Shown here in pieces: positions 22,338-31,870 of a DNA stretch of 64,000 nucleotides. This DNA is from Lophium mytilinum (lineage: Eukaryota; Ascomycota; Dothideomycetes; Mytilinidiales; Mytilinidiaceae). Each line of letters starts with the position of its first letter. The first letter of the stretch is position 1. The notes beneath the pieces are model-generated. The model had not been told where the DNA came from, ran no database searches, and saw only the letters and a program-made list of their open reading frames with translations. The position numbers were made by a program, and so were the translations under genes. The stretch is taken from NCBI GenBank assembly GCA_010093605.1, contig MU004187.1:1124018-1188017 (forward strand), read 5' to 3'.

Positions 22338-24218
22338 ATGGACTTCTCCAAGCTCCAGCGGGCATTCAAGCCCAGCGAGAATGGCACCCAGATTCAAACG
22401 ACCAACCTCACCAACCTACCTTCCAACATATTGGAGGCCTTCATCCCAGGATACTCTCTTATTTCGAAGGTAATACTCGATACGTTCGGCTTCGATGTCG
22501 GCATTGTGGTCTCAGTCGGCCTCATCGCCTTCGCGTTGCTTACTTCTACTACGTTTCTCTGGACCAAGGCATCCCGTCTGTTCCAGGAATATCTCATGTC
22601 CTCAGTGTTCGTAGACGACGGAGATGACCTGTTCGACGGGGTTATCCAGTGGATCGCGGAGCAGCGGATGGCGAAAGTGTCGCGCTCTGTCAAAGCAGTC
22701 ACTCGTATGGGGACGATCTTTGGTGATAATGGGGACGAGAGCGATGACGAGGAGGCGGTCGATGCGAACGGTATTTTCAACTTCGGAAAGTGGGCGGCGA
22801 AGCTTCCTCCTAGGTACGAGCCGTACTTTGGCAGCCATAGATTCTGGCATGCTGGCCGACTGTACGTGTTTGCCCGGTCGAAGCGAGAGAGACAGCCGAG
22901 CATATGGTCTCCCAATCGAGGGGACGAGGAGCTCATTGAGCTGAGGTGCATTGGTCGCTCGACTAAGCCGATCAAGAATCTCCTGAATCACATCAAGACG
23001 TGGTCGTTGGAGAAAGAGAAGGCGATGACTGTCATCCGACGACCAGCTGGGAAAGACCGTGGACGTGGCGCTGGTTCTTGGGACCGAGTTTCCTCACGAC
23101 CCTCTCGCCCTATGGAAACTGTGTCTCTTGATCCCGAACAGAAGCGAAAAGTGGTTGAGGACATCAACGAGTACCTACACCCCTCCAGCCCTCGCTGGTA
23201 CGCTACACGCGGTATCCCGTACCGCCGCGGCTATCTCTTTCACGGGCCTCCAGGCACTGGCAAAACTTCTCTCTCCTTTGCCTTAGCTGGCATCTTCGGC
23301 CTCGACATCTTCTGCATCTCCCTCCTCGAGCCCACTCTCACCGAGTCAGACCTGAATCGCCTCTTCAACAACCTCCCACGCCGCTGCATCGTCCTCCTAG
23401 AAGACATTGACACAGCGGGCCTAGTGCGAGACGAGAAATCAGACAAGAAAGACGACGCAGCCGATGGCGATGACCGCAGACGCGGCGGCTCCAAGACCAG
23501 CGGCCAAGACTTCAACATGGCCGAGCTCACCAAGGCCATCAAGACCGCCAATCGCAAGGACAAGCAGGGCGACGAAGCCAAGCAGGGCGTCTCGCTTTCT
23601 GGCCTGCTCAACGCGATCGATGGTGTTGCGACGCATGAGGGCAGGGTGCTAGTCATGACGACGAATCACCCTGAGAAGCTGGATGATGCGCTCATACGCC
23701 CAGGACGGGTGGATATGCAGGTTGAGTTCACGCTTGCGACCCGCGACCAGGTGCGGGATATCTTTATTAGGATGTACAGCAATGAGAACGATAAGCTGGT
23801 TAAGAAGCGGAGTCGGTTTGGTATCACGCTTTCGCCTACCTCGAATGGCACGTCGGAACCCTCTACGAACGGCGCGGCCAAACCCCCTATAACCAACGGC
23901 ACCGCTACCAACGGCACCATCACCACCGCAAAACTCACAAACGGATTCACCAACGGCGACGCGAAGAAGCCACTGACGAATGGCTACAACCGTAGCCACC
24001 CAGCTATGGTCCAACCTCTTGATGCCGCCCGGCTGCGCAAACTAGCAGATTCATTCGCGCAGGAGATACCCGAGGGGACCTTCAGCCCTGCTGAAATCCA
24101 GGGATTCCTGCTCACGCGGAAGAAGGAGCCGCTGCGGGCGGTAGATGAGGTGCAGGAGTGGCGGGATGCGGTGATTGCGGCGAGGGAGCGGAAGGCGAAG
24201 GTCGTGAGTGTGCAGTGA
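22338..24218 (+). CDS. BCS1-like AAA ATPase, mitochondrial inner-membrane type
   Basis: Single exon, 626 aa, with a strong start context (gccaccATGG). A transmembrane helix at about 54-75 follows a short N-terminus and precedes a BCS1_N-like region. The AAA module shows Walker A GPPGTGKTS at 303-311, Walker B IVLLEDID with E355-D356, and the second-region motif RPGRVDMQVEF. BCS1 translocates the folded Rieske protein across the inner mitochondrial membrane. This protein is longer than canonical BCS1 because of an acidic/basic insert after Walker B and an Asn-Gly-Thr-rich linker around residues 500-550. It therefore fits the expanded BCS1-like paralogues of filamentous fungi better than the single housekeeping BCS1. 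Its client is unknown. Confidence 0.93.
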   Translation: MDFSKLQRAFKPSENGTQIQTTNLTNLPSNILEAFIPGYSLISKVILDTFGFDVGIVVSVGLIAFALLTSTTFLWTKASRLFQEYLMSSVFVDDGDDLFDGVIQWIAEQRMAKVSRSVKAVTRMGTIFGDNGDESDDEEAVDANGIFNFGKWAAKLPPRYEPYFGSHRFWHAGRLYVFARSKRERQPSIWSPNRGDEELIELRCIGRSTKPIKNLLNHIKTWSLEKEKAMTVIRRPAGKDRGRGAGSWDRVSSRPSRPMETVSLDPEQKRKVVEDINEYLHPSSPRWYATRGIPYRRGYLFHGPPGTGKTSLSFALAGIFGLDIFCISLLEPTLTESDLNRLFNNLPRRCIVLLEDIDTAGLVRDEKSDKKDDAADGDDRRRGGSKTSGQDFNMAELTKAIKTANRKDKQGDEAKQGVSLSGLLNAIDGVATHEGRVLVMTTNHPEKLDDALIRPGRVDMQVEFTLATRDQVRDIFIRMYSNENDKLVKKRSRFGITLSPTSNGTSEPSTNGAAKPPITNGTATNGTITTAKLTNGFTNGDAKKPLTNGYNRSHPAMVQPLDAARLRKLADSFAQEIPEGTFSPAEIQGFLLTRKKEPLRAVDEVQEWRDAVIAARERKAKVVSVQ

Positions 24219-25971
24219 GAAGCCAGACGAGGAAGCGAGAAGGAGCTCTTGGGATGCGTGGGATTGCGGCGTAGGCGGCGTGGTTGAGGGATCGTGAGGC
24301 TGTGGTATGCGGTTTGAGTGGGGGAGGCTGAGGGCATGGATTGATATCCTAGTGAAGCCTTGCTTGCGGTGAGGCGAAGTGGAGATGGTTGGTGAGTTGA
24401 CAGGAGGGATGAGAATCCCTACAGCATTCCATCGGCAGCGTGATAAACAGGGAGTTGGGCGGTAGAGTGCATTCAGCGTGGCATTGGCGTGGCCCTATCC
24501 TTTTAGACCACTTTCTGAGTTTCCGTCATGTTTTCATCTCAGTCATCAAAGCCGAAGGTAACCATACGTAAAAGACTCTTTCAATCTTTCTGTTTCTAGC
24601 CAACAAAAGCGTGCGTCGTAACTGCGGCTGGAGAGGAGTGGAGCGTCTAGTGACTCGAGGAGGCTGAGGAGGGAACTATTGCCTCAATGTTCTTTCCTAA
24701 TAGAGCTAGCACTATAACACCAGATTTCTCTTTCCTATCTAATATGGCCAGGTCTCTTTCCTAGTTCAAGTATTTACGAGGTCAAAAAGTTGATAAGAGA
24801 GTGGCTGTGTTGTTTGTCTAGGCGCGATAATAGGTATCAAGAGTGTGTTCAGAGTGGCGCCAATGCGAAAGGGGATCGTTACACAATAGAGCAGCTAATC
24901 TTAAAGCAGTGATTCTTTCGAGTTGTGATGTTTCGAATAGAGCAAACGGGAAATAATAGCAAACCTCGGTAGTGAGAAATACTTCAAGTTTCAGTCGTGC
25001 TGAGCATGATTGCTTCTGAATCTAATACTATGAGACTTATTAGGATAACAAACAATAATAACATGTGAGGATACCCTCTATACTTCAACTCAAACAATGA
25101 GAGAAAAGGACATGAGTTAGGGAGTCGACGAGGCTAAGGAAAGCGATGTATAAAGTGGCGATCCTTCAAACAACATGTGCATATTAGCTAAATTTAATTC
25201 GCTAGCGGCAGAGGCTGGGCCTGCCAAGTCTGACACGAATGAGGATGCCGTCTTGCCGTGTGGGGCGATGGCTGGCCATGAACTCCCATCGAGTTGTGAG
25301 TCTGCGTTTTGCCGTGTCCACATCGCAGCCTCCAAGCACTATCTCCAACTCCTTAGTGTTAAGCTTCATATCTGTCGTCCTGTCGCGTCGTCATGCAACC
25401 ATCCTTCTCACACTTCTACCTGTCACCACTAACCCTATGACCCCGTATAGCATCCTTACCATCCCTCCCTCAGCCTTGCGGCGCGCAATCTCCCACTCCC
25501 ACCCCAATTCGCCCACTCCGCCGTCCGCCAAGCTAGCCAGCCGATGCCCAAGACGCCCACCATGCCCCCTCCGGCAGCGCGTGCCTAGACTTGGCGGCCC
25601 GTTTTGAAACCAGCCTTCTGGCTTGAGGCTGGCTTGAGGCTGAGCTCCGCCGCCCAGCAATATGGGATGACAGGCAGCAGGCCCGCGCTGTGGCTAGCGG
25701 ATACGGGGACGGGACGCGATGGCGCGGTTTGTATATGAGGGGGGAGTGCTGCCCTATTGCTCGCACTCAACGGTGCGTTTGACTGGGTTTGTGTAACTTA
25801 TTTTGCTTTCTTCTGTGTATACTTTTGCGCTCTTCTACTGTGCATATCGTACCTACATACAAACGCTGTTTCCTGCTGGACGTCAAAGTGCGTTTTGGGC
25901 GCCGCGTGGGTGCTTACTGTGCGACTTTCTGCGTTTGCGACGCCGCGTTGAGGCGCGACTAAGATTTCACG
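24219..25971. other. Gene-free region between BCS1-like and S41-like genes
   Basis: About 1.75 kb. Both neighbours run on the + strand, so this holds the terminator region of one and the promoter of the other. 24.6-25.1 kb is AT-richer. Open frames at 25.1-25.8 kb on both strands are short, biased and unlike any family I know. Confidence 0.5.
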
Positions 25972-28737
25972 ATGCGGTCCCCCATCTTTCTTCTCCCGAC
26001 GCTTCTGGGGCTTGTTGCGGCACAGACTGAACTTACCGGCATACCGGTACCCACGCAAGAACCGCAACCTTCGGCGACGGAAACTGTGAGCGGGCCTATT
26101 AGCACGGCGAAAGCGTGCGCGCAAGTAGCAGAATTGGTTTCTGATTCGTCCTTTACGAACCCGAGTGTTGAGGCTGAGGTATGTGAAATTTACTATGCGG
26201 GTGAAATAGGTGGATAGAAAAATTGGAACAGCAAGACCAACGTGTGGGTCTTTGTGGCAGTTCGACACCGTCTGGGGCGACCTGGTGCGCTATCAGAGTT
26301 TCTAAAATTGTTGTTTTGCAGATTTTGATAACCTACCATGGGACCTCACCTCAAATGGTGCTAGCCAAGTGTACGCGGCCCCTATGGAGTGTGTATCTAA
26401 AAGACATGAGTCAGAATAGAATCACAGATTCGATTCTCAAGCTTGCTATACGTTAGATACACACCCCATGTAGGGATGTGCACACTTGCCTAGCACTGTT
26501 TGAGGGCCCTGGCACGTAATTAAGAATTGGACATAACAGCTTCAACAAGCTAGAGAGCTCTCTGGGCCACTTCAAGCGGTGTTGGACTGTCGCTTTTTTC
26601 AACAAAACCTAATAGCATCGTGTTGGAATCCAAGGTTGTAGGACTAAATGCTGATAATTGCATATAGTTGGCGCATGCTTGCCTCCTCTCCGTACCATTC
26701 GTATCCGATGCCGGAAACCTCACCATCGAGATGGTCAGGCGCCTAGCGGAACTCCAGTCGACCATTTCGTACCTGAAAAGCCCTCCGGAAGGCTATTCAA
26801 ATGACCCTGTCGATATAATCAAAGGACTGCAAGACATCCAGGACAATATCGGGAAATATAAGGACGAATTCACATTTGAAACGGATATTGCGTCGTTGAT
26901 TGGGCAAGCACACGATGGACACTTCAATTTCAACGGAATGGCTTTCAATGGTGCTTTCCGGTGGCGACGAAGCAGGCAGATTGCTCTCATTTCTGGCTCG
27001 CAAGATGGAGGAATCCCCAAGCTTTATGCCATTCAAGACTTCAACAAAACAAACGCCGGCAACGCCGGCTTCACGCCCTCAGCTGTAACGAAAATAAACG
27101 GTGAAGATGCGGTTACGTTTATTGGCAAGGAAGCTCCACTTTCGACATACCATGATCCGGATACGAGGTGGAATGCTATGTTCTACATGCAAGCTGCCGA
27201 ATCCTATGGATACTTCACGAATCCAAGGTACTACCCTGGTCCAACAACGAACGTTACATTCGAAAATGGGACCGAGCACTCTTATATCAACGCTGCAGTA
27301 GTTCTAGATACTTCGGCATGGAGCTATATCGAGGATGGAAAGACTTTCTACGAGAATTACATCGCTCCTTCGGCTACTGGCAACTCCAAAATCAAGAAGA
27401 GGGACCCCTCTTTCCCGCCTACTCTCCTGGAGCATCCGAGGGATATCGATCTAGCTCTGACAAGACGCGCGGTTCCAATCAACTACCCCCCACCTGCGGT
27501 CAAACATTCCGCATCAGACGTGTACATGGGCGGCTACTTCATCAATGACTACGGAGTGTTGATGATGCAGACTTTCAGCACAGAGTCAGTCACAGATGCG
27601 CTGAAATTCCAATCAGTCATCCAGACATTCATCTCTGAGGCTGTCTCCCGAGGTACCAAGAAGATCATCGTCGACGTGCGTGATAACGGTGGCGGCAAGA
27701 TCTTCCTAGGCTACGACGCCTACAAGCAGTTCTTCCCCACAGAAGAACCCCAACTGCAATCCCGCTACCGCGCTGCCGACGCCAACGACCTCCTAGGCGA
27801 GAAGATCTCCACGCTGAGCTTCAACACCCGCACCGGCGACCTCTTCACATCCCCCTTCAACTACCACTCCTACGACGACGCCGACCTCAAGCCCTTCACA
27901 AGCTGGGACGACATGACACCGCCCGCCTCCTTCAACAACGACAGATTCACCAACCTCCTCCGCTACAACCTCTCCAACCCCCTCACCTCCACCTCGGACG
28001 AATTCTCCATCGGCGTGACCGTAACCGGCTACCTCGACCGCGCCAACTTCACCGCCCAGCCCTTCAAACCCGAGAACATCGTCATCCTCTCCAACGGCAT
28101 CTGCGCCTCCACCTGCTCCCTCTTCACCGAGCTCATGCACACCCAATCCGGCGTGCGCACCATCGCCCTCGGCGGCCGCCCCCAGCTCGGCCCCATGCAA
28201 GCCGTCGGCGGCACAAAGGGCTCCCTCGTGCTGCAGAGCACCTACCTCGCCTCCCTCTCCAACATCGTGCTGCAGGAGTTCGCGACGTCGCAGAGCGAGG
28301 CGGACCACTGGTCTGGGTTCCTGCTCGGCGACTTCGCTATCAACGCGAACGCTGCGAGCGTCAATTTCCAGGACAATATCCGTAAGGGGGATGAGAAGGC
28401 GGGCGTGCCGACGCAGTTTGTGAATGATACTGCGGATTGTAGGCTGTGGATGACGCCGCAGATGTATTTGAATGTGAGCGCTGTGTGGGATGAGGTGGCG
28501 GCGGTGGCGTGGGGTGGGAAGGGGGGTGTTTTGGATGAGGGGAAGTGTGTGGGTGGGAGTGCGACGAGTCAGCAGGCTGCGGCGAGTAGTGCGAGTGTGA
28601 GTGGGGGGAAGGCGAAGCCGACGGGGAGTAAGGGGGCGGCGCCGGGTGTGGTGCCGGAGGTGGGGAGGGTGGTGTGGGTTGTGGGTGTGTGGGTAGGCGT
28701 GAGTTTGGCAGCGGGGATGGGGCTGGTATTGTGGTAA
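25972..28737 (+). CDS. Secreted S41-family (CPAF-like) protease homologue, probably GPI-anchored
   Basis: Two exons, 25972-26178 and 26668-28737, give 758 aa. The phase-0 join restores PSVEAE-LAHACLLSVPF, which parallels the same block in the S41 paralogue at 34.4-37.4 kb. Residues 1-18 are a signal peptide (LLGLVAAQ). The S41 core has VDVRDNGGG near 404-412 and NGICASTC near 545-552, with S550 as the likely nucleophile, followed by GGRPQLGPMQ. The tail is a Ser/Lys/Gly linker then a hydrophobic C-terminus (WVVGVWVGV...), as in GPI signals. The single 489-nt intron is far longer than usual here. Fungal members are extracellular, but their substrates and even their activity are mostly unproven. 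Confidence 0.84.
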
Positions 28738-29001
28738 TGCAGGGTATGGATGTTGTTTGCATTGATGGGCGTTTTTGGGAATGATGCATCTGTAGCGGAT
28801 CTATTGAGAAAGGGCCTTTATTGTGGTAGATATACCCCCAATATCTAAACAGCAGACCAGTGCTTTGTAGTTCGTAAATGCATATTACCTATACGATATC
28901 AGAAAATCATACCCCTTCGTGATACCTCGTATCTAAATTCTTCCTGCATGCCCGTCAAACCAATCTACATCCTCCCCCTTTCCCTTTGTGAGACCCAGTT
29001 T

Positions 29002-29376
29002 CTAACTCTTCCCGGCATGTCCACCATGCCAATCTACCTCCTTCCCCGTTCCCTTTCCCTCGTTTCCTCTGCCCCCTGCCGCCGGTGCCGGATTCTCCAT
29101 TACGACCTCCCCGGACTTCTCACTGAGTCGCCTCTCCCACTCCTTGCCCTTGTTGGCCTTCGCACCACAAAGGTCGCATACCTCCTTCCGCTCATATTTC
29201 TCTGGTCGGTTGAGGCAGGGTTCTTCAAAGACTGGGAAGGACTTGCTTTCATCAGTCGTCGGGAGGCGGCCCTGGTGGAGGCGAGGAATGATGCGGGCGC
29301 AGTAGGTAATAGAGGCCGTAAGCTTGCGGCAATCGCAGCCGGAGAACGTGGTATGGGTGGTGTTGTATATGCACAT
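29002..29376 (-). CDS. Small conserved-type Cys-containing protein, unknown
   Basis: A single open frame of 124 aa. I do not recognise a family by name, but the composition looks real: it begins MCIYNTTHTTFSGCDC, continues CARIIPRLHQGRL, then EEPCLNRPEKYERKEVCDLC. The spaced CxC and CxxC pairs suggest metal binding, as in many small fungal proteins that open MCxY. The last 40 residues are Gly/Glu/Lys-rich and disordered. There is no signal peptide. The opposite strand is also open for 161 codons but looks non-protein. It is convergent with the S41-like gene, with 264 bases between. Confidence 0.55.
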   Translation of the reverse strand: MCIYNTTHTTFSGCDCRKLTASITYCARIIPRLHQGRLPTTDESKSFPVFEEPCLNRPEKYERKEVCDLCGAKANKGKEWERRLSEKSGEVVMENPAPAAGGRGNEGKGTGKEVDWHGGHAGKS

Positions 29377-30072
29377 CGTAGGAGTGAGTCGTTCGGACAG
29401 CGGTTGGATGTTCAGAGTAGATCTTGGTTGTGAGTGCGTGCTAGGTAGGTTTAGTGATGATTTTTGGAGATTTACATTGAGTTGTAGATTTGGATTAGTT
29501 ATAGAGCTTACAAGATTTTCTAGGAGTAGAGAGTGAGTACAGGATGTGATATTCTGATGGAATTCTATGAGACAGTTGGTGTTGGTGGATCTGGAGAAAG
29601 CACTTGGAGCTGTGGAGGGGGTTTATATGTTAGGAATTGATGGGGGCAGTGGAGGCTTCGCAGTGCTGGCAGTGCCAACGGATTATTCGTTATATGCTAG
29701 AACTTGGACTTTCGTGATGCAGATATACGATAAGTGTGAATGTAAAATAGTGGTGTTGTTCGCGGATAGAGACGGGTTTGTTGTGCGTGAACCAATCATA
29801 TCCACGTACTGAAAGGATCTCGATATGAAGGAGGTTTCGGTTATCGAGCATCTTTCGTTTCATGAACAGCACTCATTGGAGTGTTCTGGTATAGACATGG
29901 CTGCTTTGTGTTGGTGTTATGTGCCGTTGGTAGCCATGCTTTGTGGTATATAAAATAATCTTCACTGCTAGCTCTTTCTTCTTGATATTTGCGACCTCCT
30001 CAAATACCCCGGAATTCATACACTATACTCCAGATCCACGAGCACCCCCAAAACCTATCCCAGCTCTTGGAG
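29377..30072. other. Gene-free region between two small-protein genes
   Basis: About 700 bases forming a divergent promoter region: the 124-aa gene reads left and the 55-aa gene reads right. A TATA box serving the right gene is at 29,947. Nothing else is recognisable. Confidence 0.5.
29947..29955 (+). promoter_or_regulatory. TATA box
   Basis: TATATAAAA lies about 126 bases upstream of the ATG of the 55-aa zinc-ribbon-like protein, supporting that very short gene as a real transcription unit. Confidence 0.5.
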
Positions 30073-30240
30073 ATGGCGTCTAGAAAAGTGCCTAATTTGG
30101 CGGCACGAGTCAAGGTTCAAGGCTGGCAATGCTGCAGCTGTGGTGGCAAATGGGCTAACAAGGACTGGCCCTACTGCCCTAGCTGCCAACATCTCAACTG
30201 CCTTTCCTGCCAGTACGGGAATGTCTATAATGATGGGTAG
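30073..30240 (+). CDS. Tiny zinc-ribbon-like protein, 55 aa
   Basis: This ATG is the only in-frame one; upstream in-frame sequence opens only from a TTG. The peptide starts MASRKVPNLAARV and then packs four CxxC-type pairs into about 30 residues: WQCCSCGGKW, WPYCPSCQ, LNCLSCQYGN. The spacing fits one or two zinc knuckles of the W-x-C-x2-C type seen in small fungal proteins of unknown role. There is no signal peptide or membrane segment. A TATA box lies upstream. The short length keeps the confidence moderate. Confidence 0.58.
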   Translation: MASRKVPNLAARVKVQGWQCCSCGGKWANKDWPYCPSCQHLNCLSCQYGNVYNDG

Positions 30241-30480
30241 ATGGTGAGCTTCCGAGGAATGGCACACCGGTGAGCTTGGTCCATAGTTTGAATGTCTGCG
30301 GCGTCTCCGTTCCATGCAAGATGAATGAAGATTTTCCGTGTTGGCGATCTTCGTGACTCTCGCGGAAGACTCCATAAAATAAATGCATCGACCATCGAAA
30401 AGTGCTCTTAGATCCGTAATGAAAACGTATCTCTTTTTTTTCAGGAACCATCTCTTGGCGTCCGGCTTCTTGGCTGCGTC

Positions 30481-31374
30481 TCATTCATCCAAGACGTCAG
30501 CATCCTCAACCGGCTTCCTCCAAACCCTCACACTCCTCTCAAACCCAAACTCATCTCTCTCCCACCCATCCACCTCTTCCCAGCCTTGACTCTTCAACAC
30601 ATCATCAAATGGCGGCCTCAATCCAAGTTTCTTGAAATTTTCCCTCAAGCTCGGACACTTCTTCACAGCTCTCTTATAATTCGCCCAGTCTTGCGGCTCA
30701 ATGATTAGATAGCCTCCCGGCTTGAGAACGGTGAACAGATGGGCGAACAAGTCGATCAGCACTTGATCTGAAGTGTTCAAATGTACCCATTTGATGACGC
30801 TGAGTAGGAGCACCACATCCCAGTCAGTTCCAGCCGCAGCGCCCGTGAAGGGGATAGTAGAGGCGAAGTCAAAGAGCTCGAAAGTGACCTTCTGCGCAGT
30901 GTCCTCCTTTTCACTAGATTTAACCTTCTCAGCTTGATCGATCAAGAAGGAGTCTATGTCGATACCCACGACTTCAGAAGCTGCAAAGTGACTTGCAAGC
31001 TCGAGCGTTAGTTTGCCTGAGTTGCATCCTAAATCGAGGATACGCTTTCCACCAGTGATGAAGGTCGAGAGTTGGGTAAGCCGTGTATCGGGGGAAATGG
31101 GAGAGCGAAAGTGGGTGTAGTAGGACTTGTAGTTGCCGAAGCGATGGAGCTCGTGGTTGGCTTTGTTGAGACGTTCTTTTGAGATGGCTGGAGCAGTGCT
31201 CTCCGCTGAGGCATCTATTATGGACGTAACAGCCCCGGCCTTATCTGGCCTTTCTTCAGGTGACATTATGGATGTAGATGACGTTAGTTGGGAGATGGTG
31301 GAGTATGTGCCTTGGTCTATGAATGGTGCATGAAGAGAAGAAATTTGAGATTTTAGACGTGTGTTGCAAGGCAC
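30481..31374 (-). CDS. Bin3/MePCE-family RNA methyltransferase
   Basis: Intronless, 297 aa from the first ATG; M37 at 31,266 (MSPEERPDK) is an equally good start and would remove a Ser/Thr-rich lead. Bin3 hallmarks: FGNYKSYY at 79-86, SAM-binding motif ILDLGCNSGKL from 112, VVGIDID, then VLLLSVIKWVHLN and PGGYLIIEPQDW. Bin3/MePCE enzymes methylate the gamma-phosphate at the 5' end of small structured RNAs; the fission yeast member Bmc1 associates with telomerase and U6. It should act in the nucleus on such RNAs. It is transcribed divergently from the GRAM-domain gene. Confidence 0.9.
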   Translation of the reverse strand: MPCNTRLKSQISSLHAPFIDQGTYSTISQLTSSTSIMSPEERPDKAGAVTSIIDASAESTAPAISKERLNKANHELHRFGNYKSYYTHFRSPISPDTRLTQLSTFITGGKRILDLGCNSGKLTLELASHFAASEVVGIDIDSFLIDQAEKVKSSEKEDTAQKVTFELFDFASTIPFTGAAAGTDWDVVLLLSVIKWVHLNTSDQVLIDLFAHLFTVLKPGGYLIIEPQDWANYKRAVKKCPSLRENFKKLGLRPPFDDVLKSQGWEEVDGWERDEFGFERSVRVWRKPVEDADVLDE

Positions 31375-31870
31375 GTGACTGCTGTCTGTTTGGTTATTCG
31401 ATGCTGATAAACTAGACGTTCCTTTCGATACCGTATGGTCAAAGTAGATCTATGTCATGGTGTTTTGTGATGCTCCGTCTGGTGTTGTAGAGAGCAGACT
31501 CAAGGAAGAGAGTCTCGATGAGAGGAGACCCGATCGGCGGGATCTCGACCACAGTCTCGGAAAACGCACCCGAAATCGGTGCGCCACACGTATCGATTCT
31601 GCCACCACCACCGTCATCCCGTCCTGTCAGGCCACATGCGGTTTGCCGCATACCATGCCGCTGGATCCTGAGCAGGAATGTACATGTGGCTGGACTGTCG
31701 TGGCCAGCCGAGCCTCACAGTCGAGACGGTGGATGCTCCGCGCGTACAGTGCCCAACATTTCCTTACCGTCCTCAAAGACCCGAGCTATGAGTTATCAGA
31801 TTCCCTTCCCAAGCATTGCCTTTGATTTTTTTCTTCAAGTCTATCGTATCGTTGCCCACAGAGACTTTAT
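31375..31870. other. Divergent promoter region, Bin3 and GRAM genes
   Basis: About 500 bases between two genes reading away from each other. Short frames here are unremarkable. No TATA box stands out for either gene. Confidence 0.5.

Noticed and set aside
28948-29433. 161-codon + strand frame opposite the 124-aa gene
   Set aside because: Leu/Pro-rich mirror of the - strand frame. The - strand version has ordered Cys pairs and a better start, so only that one was kept.
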